Part shown: in pieces, positions 54,570 through 63,877 of the stretch
How positions within the stretch are numbered: the first letter of the stretch is position 1
Layout of the letters: each line of letters begins with the position of its first letter
Source of the DNA: Paraburkholderia metrosideri
Lineage (GTDB): Bacteria > Pseudomonadota > Gammaproteobacteria > Burkholderiales > Burkholderiaceae
Length of the DNA: 64,000 nucleotides
Assembly (NCBI RefSeq): GCF_904848625.1
Contig: NZ_CAJHCP010000008.1
Span: 62,001-126,000, forward strand
Direction of reading: 5' to 3'
Position numbers and translations under genes: made by a program
Notes under the pieces: generated by a model
The model's input: the letters and a program-made list of their open reading frames with translations, nothing else
Told to the model about the DNA's origin: nothing
The model's database searches: none

Positions 54570-56692
54570 CTCGGGCCTTTCAATTTACAAATAATTTTGT
54601 ACGGGAAATTCGCCGCAAAGGGGAAGAACTCTGGCTCGACCTCGATTTCGCTTCCAATCAGCGACTCGAGATATGCTTCGAGTGCGTCCGCGTCTACGAG
54701 CGAAAATTTCCGAGTCCCAAATCGTTCTTCGACCATCGAACTGAGCAAATCTTGGGCACTCTCGTGCATCTCAATCACGCGCGATTCTGCAGGTAAGAGA
54801 AGTTCATCAGTAAGAAAATAAGCTGCAGCTTCGCGGTACAAATCACCGGATACATTGTTCGTTAGATAGTTCCACAGATGTTGCGCGTCCGCATGCGCGA
54901 CGAACCAACGTAACGTGCCAAGGTCACCCTGTCTTGCACTAAAGAAAAACGCAATAATGAAAAAGCGACGGAACTGATGCTCTCGTAGGTAGAAGCGGGC
55001 TCCGTCATCCGACAGCGGGGTTTCGAAGAAATCACAAAACGCGTCAATGCAGTCATTGAAGCCGCTCGCCGTCGCTGTTCGCATTCCTCCGAACCCAGGA
55101 ATGTCGAACAGACGCCCTAACTCGTCAGTTATACCGTCGTTGAGCAGCCTCTGGCGAAACTCTTGAATGATGGAAAATGCTGCCTCCACCGCAGGAGGGA
55201 TTGGTCGGACTTCTTTCTCGCGAAGTCCCGCTGCTCCCGATTTTCCGTTTGTAAAGTGAATGAAACTGCGAGATTCATCTAGGCAGCCCTCGACTGGCAA
55301 TCCCGTGAGCTCATCTTGCCTACGAGCGGTCATTGGCCCAACTATATGAACGACGCTGCCGTAAAACACGTAAATGTTTTGCAACAGCCCGCGCCCTTTA
55401 CGAAACTCAGAATAGAATTTTTCCCTACTCCATCGTTGTTTCCCTGCGCGGGCCTGCAGGTATCGATTTCCCACGCTGACCGTGCCCGCGTGAGTACGAA
55501 GACACCACTGAGTCACACCAAACTTTATAGCCCCGGGCGTTAGGAATTCACGAAAATCGTGAGCTAGCAACAGTCCATAAGGTGTTACACCTTCACTTTT
55601 CGCTGCGGCCAAGACGTTTCCGTAGCTGGTGAGGAATTCGTCGCCGTGTTTGCTACAAAAACCAATTCCATTCTTCAACCCATCCATCACCTGCCAGAAC
55701 GGTGGGTTCCGGAATCGTCCCGGCATTGCGACACGCTCCGGAGAAACGGGCTTATATTCGCGTGCCGTCTCGAAAGCTTCGACAGATACGTCGAACCCAG
55801 CAGCGCTCAGATGAGTGAAGGAACTGACTGCTCTGCCTCGGCTGCTGAGGTAACTCTGAGTCGGTCCCTCTCCCTCGCCCGTGCGTACGTTCACACCGGG
55901 AAACTCCCTCACGTATTTATCTACAGGATTAAGACACAATTCTTCAAAAACTGGTTTGGGGCCCTTTCCGGCGATGGTACCCGGATAAATAGTGGCCGAG
56001 AGTTTCGTCGTACTCGGAGTGAATTTATAATTCATAGTCTTACCGGCTGGGTTGTAGTAGCCGTCTAACCATAAGACCGCTCTCCAAAGCACCATCTTGC
56101 GTTCGTCCGCCTTTAGGACCCATTCTTCGTTGGGAACTGCGATGTGGGCGAATCTTTTATCGCTATCTACCAACTGTTCCGCACGTGAGCGAACCTCTTC
56201 AAGTCGCGCGTCGAGCCAGCGAGACAGAGAGCTCTTCCAGTCGTAGATGGCGTCCACGTCTGTCGGGCCAATTTCATATCTATGCATCAGCGTGGCGACG
56301 TCATTCTTGCTAATGAGCGAGAGGCCATTCCGAGCAATTTTTAACTCATCTTGATTTAACAGAAAGTAGTCGACAACGCGACTCGCTTGCGCGACCGATA
56401 TGTTCGCCCTTGATGCTACCGGCTCTCGTCCACCGCACAAAGTTGCGTCCGTCTGAACGACTAGAAACGATTTGAATAGATTCCTTGTTCCTGTATGACG
56501 CGCGTCGGTGAGGAGGCCGTCACCGAAACGTACGCGCCAATCAATTGTTCGACGCACACCGCCGAAATTCAAAAGCCATACCCCCTCATCGAAGTCACTT
56601 ACGAGCCAAGTTGCCTGCCGATACAGCAGTTCGCTGACGAGCGACATCTCCTGGAGGTAACCAAACAAATTTTTTGGCATTCCTCTAAGCAT
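54566..56692 (-). CDS. Large tyrosine-recombinase-like protein (708 aa)
   Basis: The C-terminal half resembles tyrosine recombinases. Arg I is in GPMTARRQDELTGLP, the second cluster is in YLREHQFRRFFIIAFFF (HxxR), and HLWNYL a few residues later may carry the nucleophile Tyr. Between HxxR and this Tyr the usual Gly-His is not evident (GDLGTLRWF). The N-terminal 400 residues have no recognisable domain. The ATG at 56692 overlaps the upstream stop by 8 bp. Large proteins of this kind accompany smaller recombinases in trio-type elements; which partner is catalytic is unknown. Confidence 0.8.
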   Translation of the reverse strand: MLRGMPKNLFGYLQEMSLVSELLYRQATWLVSDFDEGVWLLNFGGVRRTIDWRVRFGDGLLTDARHTGTRNLFKSFLVVQTDATLCGGREPVASRANISVAQASRVVDYFLLNQDELKIARNGLSLISKNDVATLMHRYEIGPTDVDAIYDWKSSLSRWLDARLEEVRSRAEQLVDSDKRFAHIAVPNEEWVLKADERKMVLWRAVLWLDGYYNPAGKTMNYKFTPSTTKLSATIYPGTIAGKGPKPVFEELCLNPVDKYVREFPGVNVRTGEGEGPTQSYLSSRGRAVSSFTHLSAAGFDVSVEAFETAREYKPVSPERVAMPGRFRNPPFWQVMDGLKNGIGFCSKHGDEFLTSYGNVLAAAKSEGVTPYGLLLAHDFREFLTPGAIKFGVTQWCLRTHAGTVSVGNRYLQARAGKQRWSREKFYSEFRKGRGLLQNIYVFYGSVVHIVGPMTARRQDELTGLPVEGCLDESRSFIHFTNGKSGAAGLREKEVRPIPPAVEAAFSIIQEFRQRLLNDGITDELGRLFDIPGFGGMRTATASGFNDCIDAFCDFFETPLSDDGARFYLREHQFRRFFIIAFFFSARQGDLGTLRWFVAHADAQHLWNYLTNNVSGDLYREAAAYFLTDELLLPAESRVIEMHESAQDLLSSMVEERFGTRKFSLVDADALEAYLESLIGSEIEVEPEFFPFAANFPYKIICKLKGPR

Positions 56693-59063
56693 AAATCGCC
56701 TCGCAATCGATTAACGTCACAGAAGCGCGCTCCCGGGCAATTTCCAACATAGCTATGAAATCGTCACGAGGCGGCGAACTCTGCTCGATATAGTTGAAAA
56801 GCCCAGTCGAAAAATCGCGCCACATTCTCGCCAAGCGCGAAACGGTTCTTCCAGCAGGTTGCTCAACGGCCAAACGCAAGCTTTCGAGAATGGTTAAATT
56901 TTCGACGCAGACCGAGAAGACCACTTCATCGTCAAAATGTCCCACTTTTGCTTTTGCTTTTGCTTTTGCTTTTGCTGCCGGCTGGGTCGCGTAGTCGCGC
57001 GGCCGCCACTTGAGGGCGTGATTTTCGAGAAACTGCGTCATCTCGTTTAGCGTTGTGAAGCCAGTAGCTGGAAGAGCGAAAGGACTTTCCTTTAGTGCCT
57101 CCAGCAGAATTCCGCACTGGAAGAGCCTTACCCATCTATTCTGGAAAAAATCGAGCAATGCTGGAGGCATGTACCTCTTCAGGAGCCGCATATCGACGCT
57201 TTCGTGTCCGAGTAGCTCAGCGAGTTTTCGGATGCTTGGCTCTTTGACATACGCGCAAACAGCTACGCTTGCCCGGAGGGTGGTCAAAGAGAAACTTTTG
57301 GATAGTCGCTCGACAGAGTCCGCTGGAATTACTTGACTGGCCAGGAAACTGGCAGCCATAGCACCCGTCTCCCGTCGATACGAGGTTTCCTCGGGAGGAC
57401 AAACCCGCATTGGATAAGAAAAGCCTTTTCCGCATTGTAAGAAGAGGTAACGCCAAGTCTGGTCCTTCCGACGTTTCAGATAGTCTCGGAGAGGACGGGT
57501 AAGTTCTATCACTTGCGCAATTACGTTAGAGTCCTCTGTAGACAGATGGATTTGCTGATTGGCTGTTGCGGGTCCTTTTCGCAACTTGTGCCCGTCAAGA
57601 ACCCATCCAATGTCCGTTTGCCCAATGCCAGCTAGTTCAGAATTCGGCTCATACAACATGAGTTCTTCGAAGAATGAAGCAGTTAGTTTCGGGTGCGCAA
57701 GCACGAGAAGTGTCATATGCGGAATGAGCGCAGATTTGACTGGAAGACCGAATGTGTCTGAAGCAAGTTCGCCGAGCGGCGCGGGATAGTGCGACCTCAA
57801 ATCTCCTTCTCGGCTGGGAACGAATCCGTGATGCTCAAAGGTCGCACAAGCGTTGGCTTCCCAGTTGGGGCTTCCCCGTTTCACGCTGTCGACGCGGCCG
57901 ATTGATACATTCGGCCGAATTTCTTTACGTGTCCCCGCTTTCGCAAGCTCAATTCGTCGCTGGCGGCGATTCCAGATGTTATTCACTTCACGCAACGCCC
58001 ACCGACGAATCGCTTCGACATCCTCGCTAACTTGGTGGTATAAAAGCTGAACTGCTTGTTCGTTGCTGATGTAGAGCGGAACATCTGTCAACAATTTGGT
58101 GACGACAATGGTCCCATCTTTCTCGACCCTTCGATGGGTCTCAGACTGAGGTCGCTCTTGTTCAGGTAGGCATGGAATTTTCGTTTCTTTGGCTATCAGG
58201 CTACCGGCACAAAGATACGTTTTCACGAAAAAAGAAAAATCAACCCACTGGTCCCGAAGAGTCGAGTACTGCAGACCTCGTTCGTCGAAATCCTTTGCTG
58301 TTAAGTTAAGGAACTTCACGAGCAACTGGTGCATCCGAACAGGAGACGAAAGCATTTCTCCCGTCCAATCTCTTGGAAGCAAACTGAGGAAGTCGGCGAA
58401 CTGTTGCACCAATGGCAGATTTTGTGCTCTCCTTCCAACGTAGAATCGATTTACCGAGTGTGCATACGTGGTAACAAAGTCCCTTCCATAGCGAACATAT
58501 AGCGCCCGAAAGTCGTACCATCTCGTCTGGCCGGCGCGATTGAGAAATGCCCATCCTCGCCACAGTTCGACCTGAGCATCTATTAACGGAAGCTGTTCGA
58601 AACGCTCACTTGCGTCCGCGAACCAATCCGGTTGATTAGCCAGACTTGGCTTCGGAACCTCGAGTAGAATTTTTGGGCACACCTGTCCTAATATAAGCCT
58701 CCAGTTACGTGCCCAGCGATAGCGCTTGTCGCTTGTTGCCTCATGGAAACGCTTCGAGTAAATCGCTCCAAAAAAACCAATTGCGGCTGATAAAGGCCTG
58801 AACGCACCACCGACGTAATCAAGTCTTTGTCCTGTGACCGCCAGGTATGCTTCCAGTACGCGAAGCTGAACCGGTAGGTTTTTAACGTCGGTGTCGTTAC
58901 ATACCTTTCGAACCAATTGCGTCACTTTCTTTACTGCGCGCTTGCTGAGGCACTCGATTGGGTATGAAGCCTGCCAGTGCGCACTTCTGATAATTGCCTC
59001 GGATTTCAACAAAGATTTGACGCCTTCTGGAGCATATCGAGTATCCGTCGCTATTTGACTCAT
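56685..59063 (-). CDS. Very large divergent tyrosine-recombinase-like protein (792 aa)
   Basis: The C-terminal region contains SLTTLRASVAVCAY, RKLAELLGHESVDM and LLKRYMPPALLDFF, the pattern of the last catalytic boxes of tyrosine recombinases (xxxR, GH, Y). The first Arg box is not evident: HPKLTASFFEELMLYE has Phe-Phe where TGxR is normal. The His of HxxR is replaced by Thr. It may therefore be a non-cleaving partner. Near residue 695 lies an (Ala-Lys) repeat coded by a hexanucleotide repeat. It is the first gene of the four-gene unit. Confidence 0.78.
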   Translation of the reverse strand: MSQIATDTRYAPEGVKSLLKSEAIIRSAHWQASYPIECLSKRAVKKVTQLVRKVCNDTDVKNLPVQLRVLEAYLAVTGQRLDYVGGAFRPLSAAIGFFGAIYSKRFHEATSDKRYRWARNWRLILGQVCPKILLEVPKPSLANQPDWFADASERFEQLPLIDAQVELWRGWAFLNRAGQTRWYDFRALYVRYGRDFVTTYAHSVNRFYVGRRAQNLPLVQQFADFLSLLPRDWTGEMLSSPVRMHQLLVKFLNLTAKDFDERGLQYSTLRDQWVDFSFFVKTYLCAGSLIAKETKIPCLPEQERPQSETHRRVEKDGTIVVTKLLTDVPLYISNEQAVQLLYHQVSEDVEAIRRWALREVNNIWNRRQRRIELAKAGTRKEIRPNVSIGRVDSVKRGSPNWEANACATFEHHGFVPSREGDLRSHYPAPLGELASDTFGLPVKSALIPHMTLLVLAHPKLTASFFEELMLYEPNSELAGIGQTDIGWVLDGHKLRKGPATANQQIHLSTEDSNVIAQVIELTRPLRDYLKRRKDQTWRYLFLQCGKGFSYPMRVCPPEETSYRRETGAMAASFLASQVIPADSVERLSKSFSLTTLRASVAVCAYVKEPSIRKLAELLGHESVDMRLLKRYMPPALLDFFQNRWVRLFQCGILLEALKESPFALPATGFTTLNEMTQFLENHALKWRPRDYATQPAAKAKAKAKAKVGHFDDEVVFSVCVENLTILESLRLAVEQPAGRTVSRLARMWRDFSTGLFNYIEQSSPPRDDFIAMLEIARERASVTLIDCEAIYA
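56945..56976. repeat. Hexanucleotide repeat in the recombinase coding region
   Basis: TTTTGC is repeated about five times on the plus strand; on the coding strand it gives alternating Ala-Lys residues. As the unit is six bases, copy-number changes keep the reading frame. Confidence 0.9.
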
Positions 59064-59737
59064 CTTTCATCACCATGAGATTTAAAAACGTTTTCCTGTA
59101 CTTAAAAGAGGTCGTGCAAGCTCGGGATGCTGACTAGACGTGCCTTCGTATGGCTCAGTGCGAAAAGCTTCATCGCGTCGGAACAGAGCAGTTGAACAGA
59201 TTCCGAATACAATTTAGTAATCCACAATAAATTGATTGGCTATGTGTCGTTATCAGTAAGCCTTTGTCCCATATGGGCCAAGGCTTGTGGCCGGTTCCTG
59301 AGCAGAGTAACTGGGCGTCTAGTTGTGCATGTAACACCGCATTTTGCTGACATCCTTTAACGAGGTTTCGTCGCCTACGCTAAAGCACTCCGGATGACTA
59401 GTGGTCCGCCCCTTTTTTATTTAGAACCATGTATAAGACTAAATAGCTAATTTACTATGGGATTGTGTTGTATTTTGGCAACAATTTGTTTTTTGGTCCA
59501 GGGGATGCCACCCCCTTTTCGACAAGGGCGCCGTTCTTGCAAATAGGGCAAGTCCAATCTCGACCTGAGTGGGGGGTGATTTGTGGCGGCCTCCGTTCCT
59601 ACTTTCAGCAATGCCACCTGGAGTTCGAAGAGTTCGTTGGGCATCAGAACGTATGCGGACACAGTTGGTCCCAACGAGCCGCACCTATAATTAGCTCCGC
59701 GCCACGTTCTAACTCCTACGCCGAAGCTGTCAACCAA
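59064..59737. other. Gene-poor AT-rich stretch of the island
   Basis: No coding sequence is supported in 674 bp between the recombinase unit and the next gene. Short open frames on either strand lack a ribosome binding site and codon bias. The promoter of the recombinase unit (minus strand) should lie at its left edge. No clear terminator, tRNA or repeat was seen. Confidence 0.45.
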
Positions 59738-60580
59738 ATGACCATTTTTGAGACGAACGAACAGCTGGCCGAGACCTATAGGGAAGCTCGCTGCTTTTTG
59801 GGGCTGGACCAAGCCGCTCGCGCGGAGTCTGATTGGTTCAAGGGTTTCCTAGCCTATGCCCCGGTGCGGAGCTTTTTCAAGCAATCTGTATTCGACAAGG
59901 GGACCGTGCTGAAGGTAGCCGCGATTACCCAAGTCGCACGGGCGTATGTGGCCTGCTTCGAACGGGAGCCTTCCGTGCCGCTGCCTACGGCGGCCAACGT
60001 GCGCGGTCTGATGAAGAAGGCCGCCGCCTTCGAGTCCGAGCTTGATGCTGAAAGTTCGTCTTGGGTGCCGCCGGAGGTGGAAAAGAGCTTCCGTAGCCCG
60101 ATGAAGAGCCTCCGGGATGCGGCATCAACAGTCGAACGTCGGTCTGCGGGACGTCCGGCATTCAGCGAGCGGCGCATCTTCGTATTGCACCTTGCTGGGG
60201 CGCTCTATGGAATGTGCGGCGACTTTCCGGGCAGGTTTATTGCCACGGTGGCTGCTCGGGTATGGGAAGACACGGACGACCGTACTATCCGGAAAATATT
60301 GACCCAAGACGAACGGGACGCCATCAAGCGCCACGCCGAGAAGAACCGCCGGCAAGTAGCTGAAAGCGAAAACGTCGCACACTTGCTGCTGAACCGCGCC
60401 AGTATCCCGTCGAAGACTTCCCCCCAAGTCCGAGAGCCGCAGACGACCAGCGAGATATTTGAAATGATGCTGGCACTCGCGAAGCGCATTCCAGACGAGA
60501 CCATATCAATCTCGGCCGTCAATCTCATGGACACGCTTCGCCAAGAAGCCGAAATTGAGCCGGATTTTCCACCTGACTAA
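59738..60580 (+). CDS. Hypothetical protein of the island
   Basis: The 280-residue protein is unrecognised. It has a helical N-terminus (TNEQLAETYREARCFLGLDQ), a central part with SERRIFVLHLAGALYGMCGD and a hydrophilic, charged C-terminus; no signal peptide or membrane helix is seen. The ATG at 59738 is chosen because the frame before it reads as non-coding and no better start exists, though the ribosome binding site is weak. It points away from the recombinase genes. Function unknown. Confidence 0.6.
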   Translation: MTIFETNEQLAETYREARCFLGLDQAARAESDWFKGFLAYAPVRSFFKQSVFDKGTVLKVAAITQVARAYVACFEREPSVPLPTAANVRGLMKKAAAFESELDAESSSWVPPEVEKSFRSPMKSLRDAASTVERRSAGRPAFSERRIFVLHLAGALYGMCGDFPGRFIATVAARVWEDTDDRTIRKILTQDERDAIKRHAEKNRRQVAESENVAHLLLNRASIPSKTSPQVREPQTTSEIFEMMLALAKRIPDETISISAVNLMDTLRQEAEIEPDFPPD

Positions 60581-60583
60581 AGC

Positions 60584-60620
60584 GGCCGAAAAAAGCGTCG
60601 AAATCTGTCGAATTTCGGCC
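60584..60620. other. Hairpin between two island genes
   Basis: GGCCGAAA and TTTCGGCC pair around a 21-base loop directly after the 280-aa gene. No T-run follows, so it is either a weak terminator or an operator of the downstream helix-turn-helix gene. Confidence 0.4.
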
Positions 60621-60715
60621 GGATGATTTGCCCGTGGAATCGTCGGGCATTTCGGTAGCAGTGTTTCGTGACGGAAGGCGAACAATACGCCTTGTCTTAA
60701 CTACTACCGTTTCGA

Positions 60716-61060
60716 ATGCACAATCTCCTGTCCTTCGACCGCATCATCGCCACTTGGCCGGATAACACTGCCGCGCATCAGCGCGCGCGTTTGCTTGAGG
60801 CGATGAGGGGACGCTCAGGTGTGACGACGCTGGAGGCGATGCGGTTTCTCGACATCGTCGACCCGCGGGCGCGGATTGTCGAACTGCGCAAAGAGGGATA
60901 CCCCATCAAAACTTCGTGGGTGCATCAACCGACCGAATGCGGGCGGCTGCACACTGTCGGGTTGTATACCCTGTCCTGCAACTTCGAGCTTGTCGCAATT
61001 ACCAAGACCTCAAAGGCGCCCAGCCACGGAATCAACCAGCAGATGAGGCTCGCGCTGTAG
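60716..61060 (+). CDS. Small helix-turn-helix protein
   Basis: The 114-residue protein contains HQRARLLEAMRGRSGVTTLEAM and RARIVELRKEGYPIKTSWVH, the layout of short HTH_39-type domains seen in phages and islands. The start ATG at 60716 lacks a strong ribosome binding site. It is probably a DNA-binding regulator or a recombination directionality factor of the element; neither can be shown here. The region to 61263 holds no further supported gene. Confidence 0.7.
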   Translation: MHNLLSFDRIIATWPDNTAAHQRARLLEAMRGRSGVTTLEAMRFLDIVDPRARIVELRKEGYPIKTSWVHQPTECGRLHTVGLYTLSCNFELVAITKTSKAPSHGINQQMRLAL

Positions 61061-61263
61061 CCGCGCGAGACTTAGAGGAGCCGTTTATCGAGTCCTTGCT
61101 CACTGCGCGCGAAAGGCGGCCGCACCGTTATCACGGTCGCCTTGCGGCATTGTCTCCGTTTGAACAGTGAGACCTCGACGTTTGCGAACCATGTTTTCTA
61201 CTTTATATGCTGCGTTCAATGCGTCGAGGTTCAGTACGTCATTGACTCGGTGAATGTGCCTTA

Positions 61264-62004
61264 TCACGCAGCGGCGGCAACGTCATCGCCGGCCCCGCCC
61301 GCAGCGTTTTTAATAGCTTCTCTGGCCTTCTCGTATTTCTTTGCTGAGCGGCCGCTCTTATCGTCGGGTAGATGCATCAGTACCACTGCCATGTGCCGGA
61401 TTTGACACTCAAGCCCACTCGCGACGTCAGTGTGGAATGAGTTGTAGGCTAGCTTAGGCCGCAGCTTGCAGTCCTCGACGCGGAAGTTTTCCAACTTTAC
61501 TGTCGCGTCATTCGCAACCGTTGCTGCTTCTGCTATCCACTCCTTAAGCAGCACTGCCGCCTGAGGGCGCAACGTATAGGCAATCAAGCCCCCACGCGCA
61601 TACAGAGGATTGGCGTTTCTATAGCGCGTGGTGAGTTGCAAGAAGCCTTCACGAAGGTCTGTCAAGCTATTAAATTTTTTGGCCTCGCCAATCCACGTCC
61701 AGTCAGGATTGAGACAGCGCACGGTTAAGTCCTTATTTCCACCACCAGTAGTCCCCGTGGTGACTGAGAAGCCCGCCATTTCAAGAAGATTCATCAACTT
61801 AACAGTTAGCGCGTCTTCGCTGTCTTCCTGGTGATGTTGTGGATTCTCTTGAAGCTTGGCAATAGCAAAGTCGAGAATTTCATCGTAGATTTCAATGAAT
61901 TCCTCATAGCTCTCGACGTAAAACAGTCGAACCATATTCCGAGTAACCGGGTTGTCCTTTGCCTTATCGTAAAACGCAGCAAGCGAGACGTTTGGCAGAC
62001 TCAT
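61264..62004 (-). CDS. PD-(D/E)xK nuclease-like protein
   Basis: The 246-residue protein shows a likely restriction-endonuclease fold: E63 in the helix DSEDALTVKLMNLLEMAGF, D92 in NKDLTV, E107-A-K109 in WTWIGEAKKF, and Q123 with Y128 in LQLTTRY. These are spaced as in Mrr/RecB-type PD-(D/E)xK nucleases with a QxxxxY-like motif. It is the last gene of a three-gene minus-strand operon and overlaps the 136-aa gene by ATGA. A DNA-cutting effector is inferred; no activity is known. Confidence 0.7.
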   Translation of the reverse strand: MSLPNVSLAAFYDKAKDNPVTRNMVRLFYVESYEEFIEIYDEILDFAIAKLQENPQHHQEDSEDALTVKLMNLLEMAGFSVTTGTTGGGNKDLTVRCLNPDWTWIGEAKKFNSLTDLREGFLQLTTRYRNANPLYARGGLIAYTLRPQAAVLLKEWIAEAATVANDATVKLENFRVEDCKLRPKLAYNSFHTDVASGLECQIRHMAVVLMHLPDDKSGRSAKKYEKAREAIKNAAGGAGDDVAAAA

Positions 62005-62411
62005 TTGCGAAGAGCCCTCTTTGCGACTTCCGAAGGCGTAAAGCAAATGAAGAGCTTTGAAGGAAGCTCATCGTCTTTCTCTCCGGTCACGGGGTTTATG
62101 TTTTTCTCGGATGCGGCTCGAGCGGCATCGTCGTCGAGTGGAACGACGTCATCCGCATAGATGTATTCGAACTGAAGCTTCAGCAGCTGGAAGCTAGCCC
62201 CTGTTAGCAGGCTTACAATGTTCAATACTGCATCTTGTTGATTCGCTTGCACCCTATCGGCTGCTTCAAGGAACAGGGAAAGCGGCAGGAACGAATTGTC
62301 GAGGTTCTCAGCCAACAAATCGATGATGGCAGTACCTATGCGCGTCTCCGGGGCATCACCCCAGAGACGAGCCAGTCCTGCTACCGCGTCTGCCTTACTC
62401 GCCGGAATCAT
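62001..62411 (-). CDS. Unrecognised small protein of the nuclease operon
   Basis: The 136-residue protein has no family I can name. It is mostly helical (VAGLARLWGDAPETRIGTAI, FLEAADRVQANQQDAVLNIV) with an acidic C-terminus. It starts six bases after the 356-aa gene and ends overlapping the nuclease start by ATGA, so all three are co-translated. It could be a regulator, antitoxin-like partner or adaptor. Confidence 0.7.
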   Translation of the reverse strand: MIPASKADAVAGLARLWGDAPETRIGTAIIDLLAENLDNSFLPLSLFLEAADRVQANQQDAVLNIVSLLTGASFQLLKLQFEYIYADDVVPLDDDAARAASEKNINPVTGEKDDELPSKLFICFTPSEVAKRALRK

Positions 62412-62417
62412 CGACGT

Positions 62418-63488
62418 TCAAATATATTTGACGACTTTGTTAATACCGACCGCAAGTAACGGTTCGGTGTCAGCAGTCACCGTAAATCCTCTGAGTTGAG
62501 GGGCAGCGCTAGAAACCTCGCGAATCATAGCTCTCATGCCGACCTCGACCTTTCCAACCGGGGCTTTCGACTCCCAGTCTACTGTTAGTGCATATGGCTT
62601 CAATTGATGATTCACCGCCTGAGCCCCTGCGTTGTGGAACTTCTCAGACCGAAGGTCATCATCAGACTTAATCATCTTCTCATGTTTCCGCGAACCGGTC
62701 AGTGTGCGAAAAGACATTGAACGTACAGTTCCTTCGCTCTTCGTGAAATAGATGCCACCTATCGAATCAAAAACGTTGTACGGCTGGTCTTGATAAGCGG
62801 GTTGCAACTCGGGCAGATTGTTGCATAAGGCGCCGAATACACTCAGCACGACCGTCTCGATATTGCCTAGGCCCTTCGTCGGCTGGTCGATGCAAATCTC
62901 AATGCGATTCAAACCCAAGCGGATAACAGCGACGTCGTAGGCTTGGAAGTGGACCTTTCTGACCGTGATGAGCTCTTCGATGCCCTTGTACGTTTGTTGG
63001 ACCAATTTGGGCAGTTGGTCATACTCGTACCTATCCCGGTCATCATAGCTGCGGACAGAGCAATACACCAAGGCGTAGTCGTTCGGATTCAACGGACGCA
63101 CTTCAACCAATGTTGGCACAGAGGGTGCACTGAGAAGAGGACTTGCTGGAAGTGGTAGTGGGTAAGACTTTGAAAAGTCCGAGACCGATACCGTGGCAGC
63201 ACCTATCTTTTTACGTAGAGCCGCGTTAATTCCATCCGGCAGGTCGTAAACCTGTACATAGCGCTCCCCAGCGATGATGTGGTCACGAAAGTAGTCTGAC
63301 AAAAATTTGTTCAGCTTGTCGTCTACTAAACCACCAAGCTCTGCCCAGCCGGTGCCATTGGGAAGACTGGCTTTTTTGAGCGCCTCCCTCAGATTCGCCC
63401 AGATGCATCGATTCCGAAGTGCGTCAATCACATCGGCGGGTTTCAATGCCGCATTGAATGGTTTTGGTTGCGCTGCAGCCACCGCCAT
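62418..63488 (-). CDS. Unrecognised protein heading the nuclease operon (356 aa)
   Basis: The product has no signal peptide or clear membrane helix. It has a helical N-terminus (ALKPADVIDALRNRCIWANL), then a mixed alpha-beta part (DYALVYCSVRSYDDRDRYEY, VAVIRLGLNRIEICID) and LRGFTVTADTEPLLAVGINK near the end. No nucleotide-binding motif was found. It starts at an ATG with AGAGAG upstream. As first gene of the operon it may sense an infection or regulate the nuclease; this is inference from gene order alone. Confidence 0.68.
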   Translation of the reverse strand: MAVAAAQPKPFNAALKPADVIDALRNRCIWANLREALKKASLPNGTGWAELGGLVDDKLNKFLSDYFRDHIIAGERYVQVYDLPDGINAALRKKIGAATVSVSDFSKSYPLPLPASPLLSAPSVPTLVEVRPLNPNDYALVYCSVRSYDDRDRYEYDQLPKLVQQTYKGIEELITVRKVHFQAYDVAVIRLGLNRIEICIDQPTKGLGNIETVVLSVFGALCNNLPELQPAYQDQPYNVFDSIGGIYFTKSEGTVRSMSFRTLTGSRKHEKMIKSDDDLRSEKFHNAGAQAVNHQLKPYALTVDWESKAPVGKVEVGMRAMIREVSSAAPQLRGFTVTADTEPLLAVGINKVVKYI

Positions 63489-63877
63489 GTAAGTCTCTCT
63501 CAGATTTTAGTTTTTAAGGTATGCGTCACGCTCACTCCGGCTTAATATGAGGAGCAGTTCGACTGCGCAATTTTAGTGCAAAGCCAGACGGAAAAATAGT
63601 ATTACGTTAGATATACGGTGCCGTTTTTCTCGCGCCCGATAGCCTTTGAAAGCCTTCGAGATTGCCGCGACGCGCGCTACTCAAACTAGGCTGCACGGTA
63701 TATCCATACAGTATTTGGGGTGCATAGCGGTGCCCCGTCGTCCCCTGCCACAAATCCCCTTCGTCACCGCTAGCCGCACTACGTCGCCTTCGGCGACTGC
63801 ATGTGTCCGGTACCGAATACGACGAGTCCATCCCGGCGCCTGAAAAGCGGCACATATGTATGCGATACTAATACGCG
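63489..63877. other. Region upstream of the nuclease operon
   Basis: Two overlapping short open frames (82 and 66 codons, minus strand) exist here but lack ribosome binding sites and similarity; I do not call them. The left part should contain the promoter of the three-gene operon. Confidence 0.35.

Noticed and set aside
53991..59063. Assignment of the recombinase unit to Tn554, recombinase-in-trio or gamma-mobile-trio family
   Set aside because: Number and size of genes do not match any of these exactly from memory; a profile search is needed to decide.
59447..59812. 121-codon minus-strand frame in the island gap
   Set aside because: Overlaps the better supported 280-aa gene start, has no ribosome binding site and no recognisable motif.
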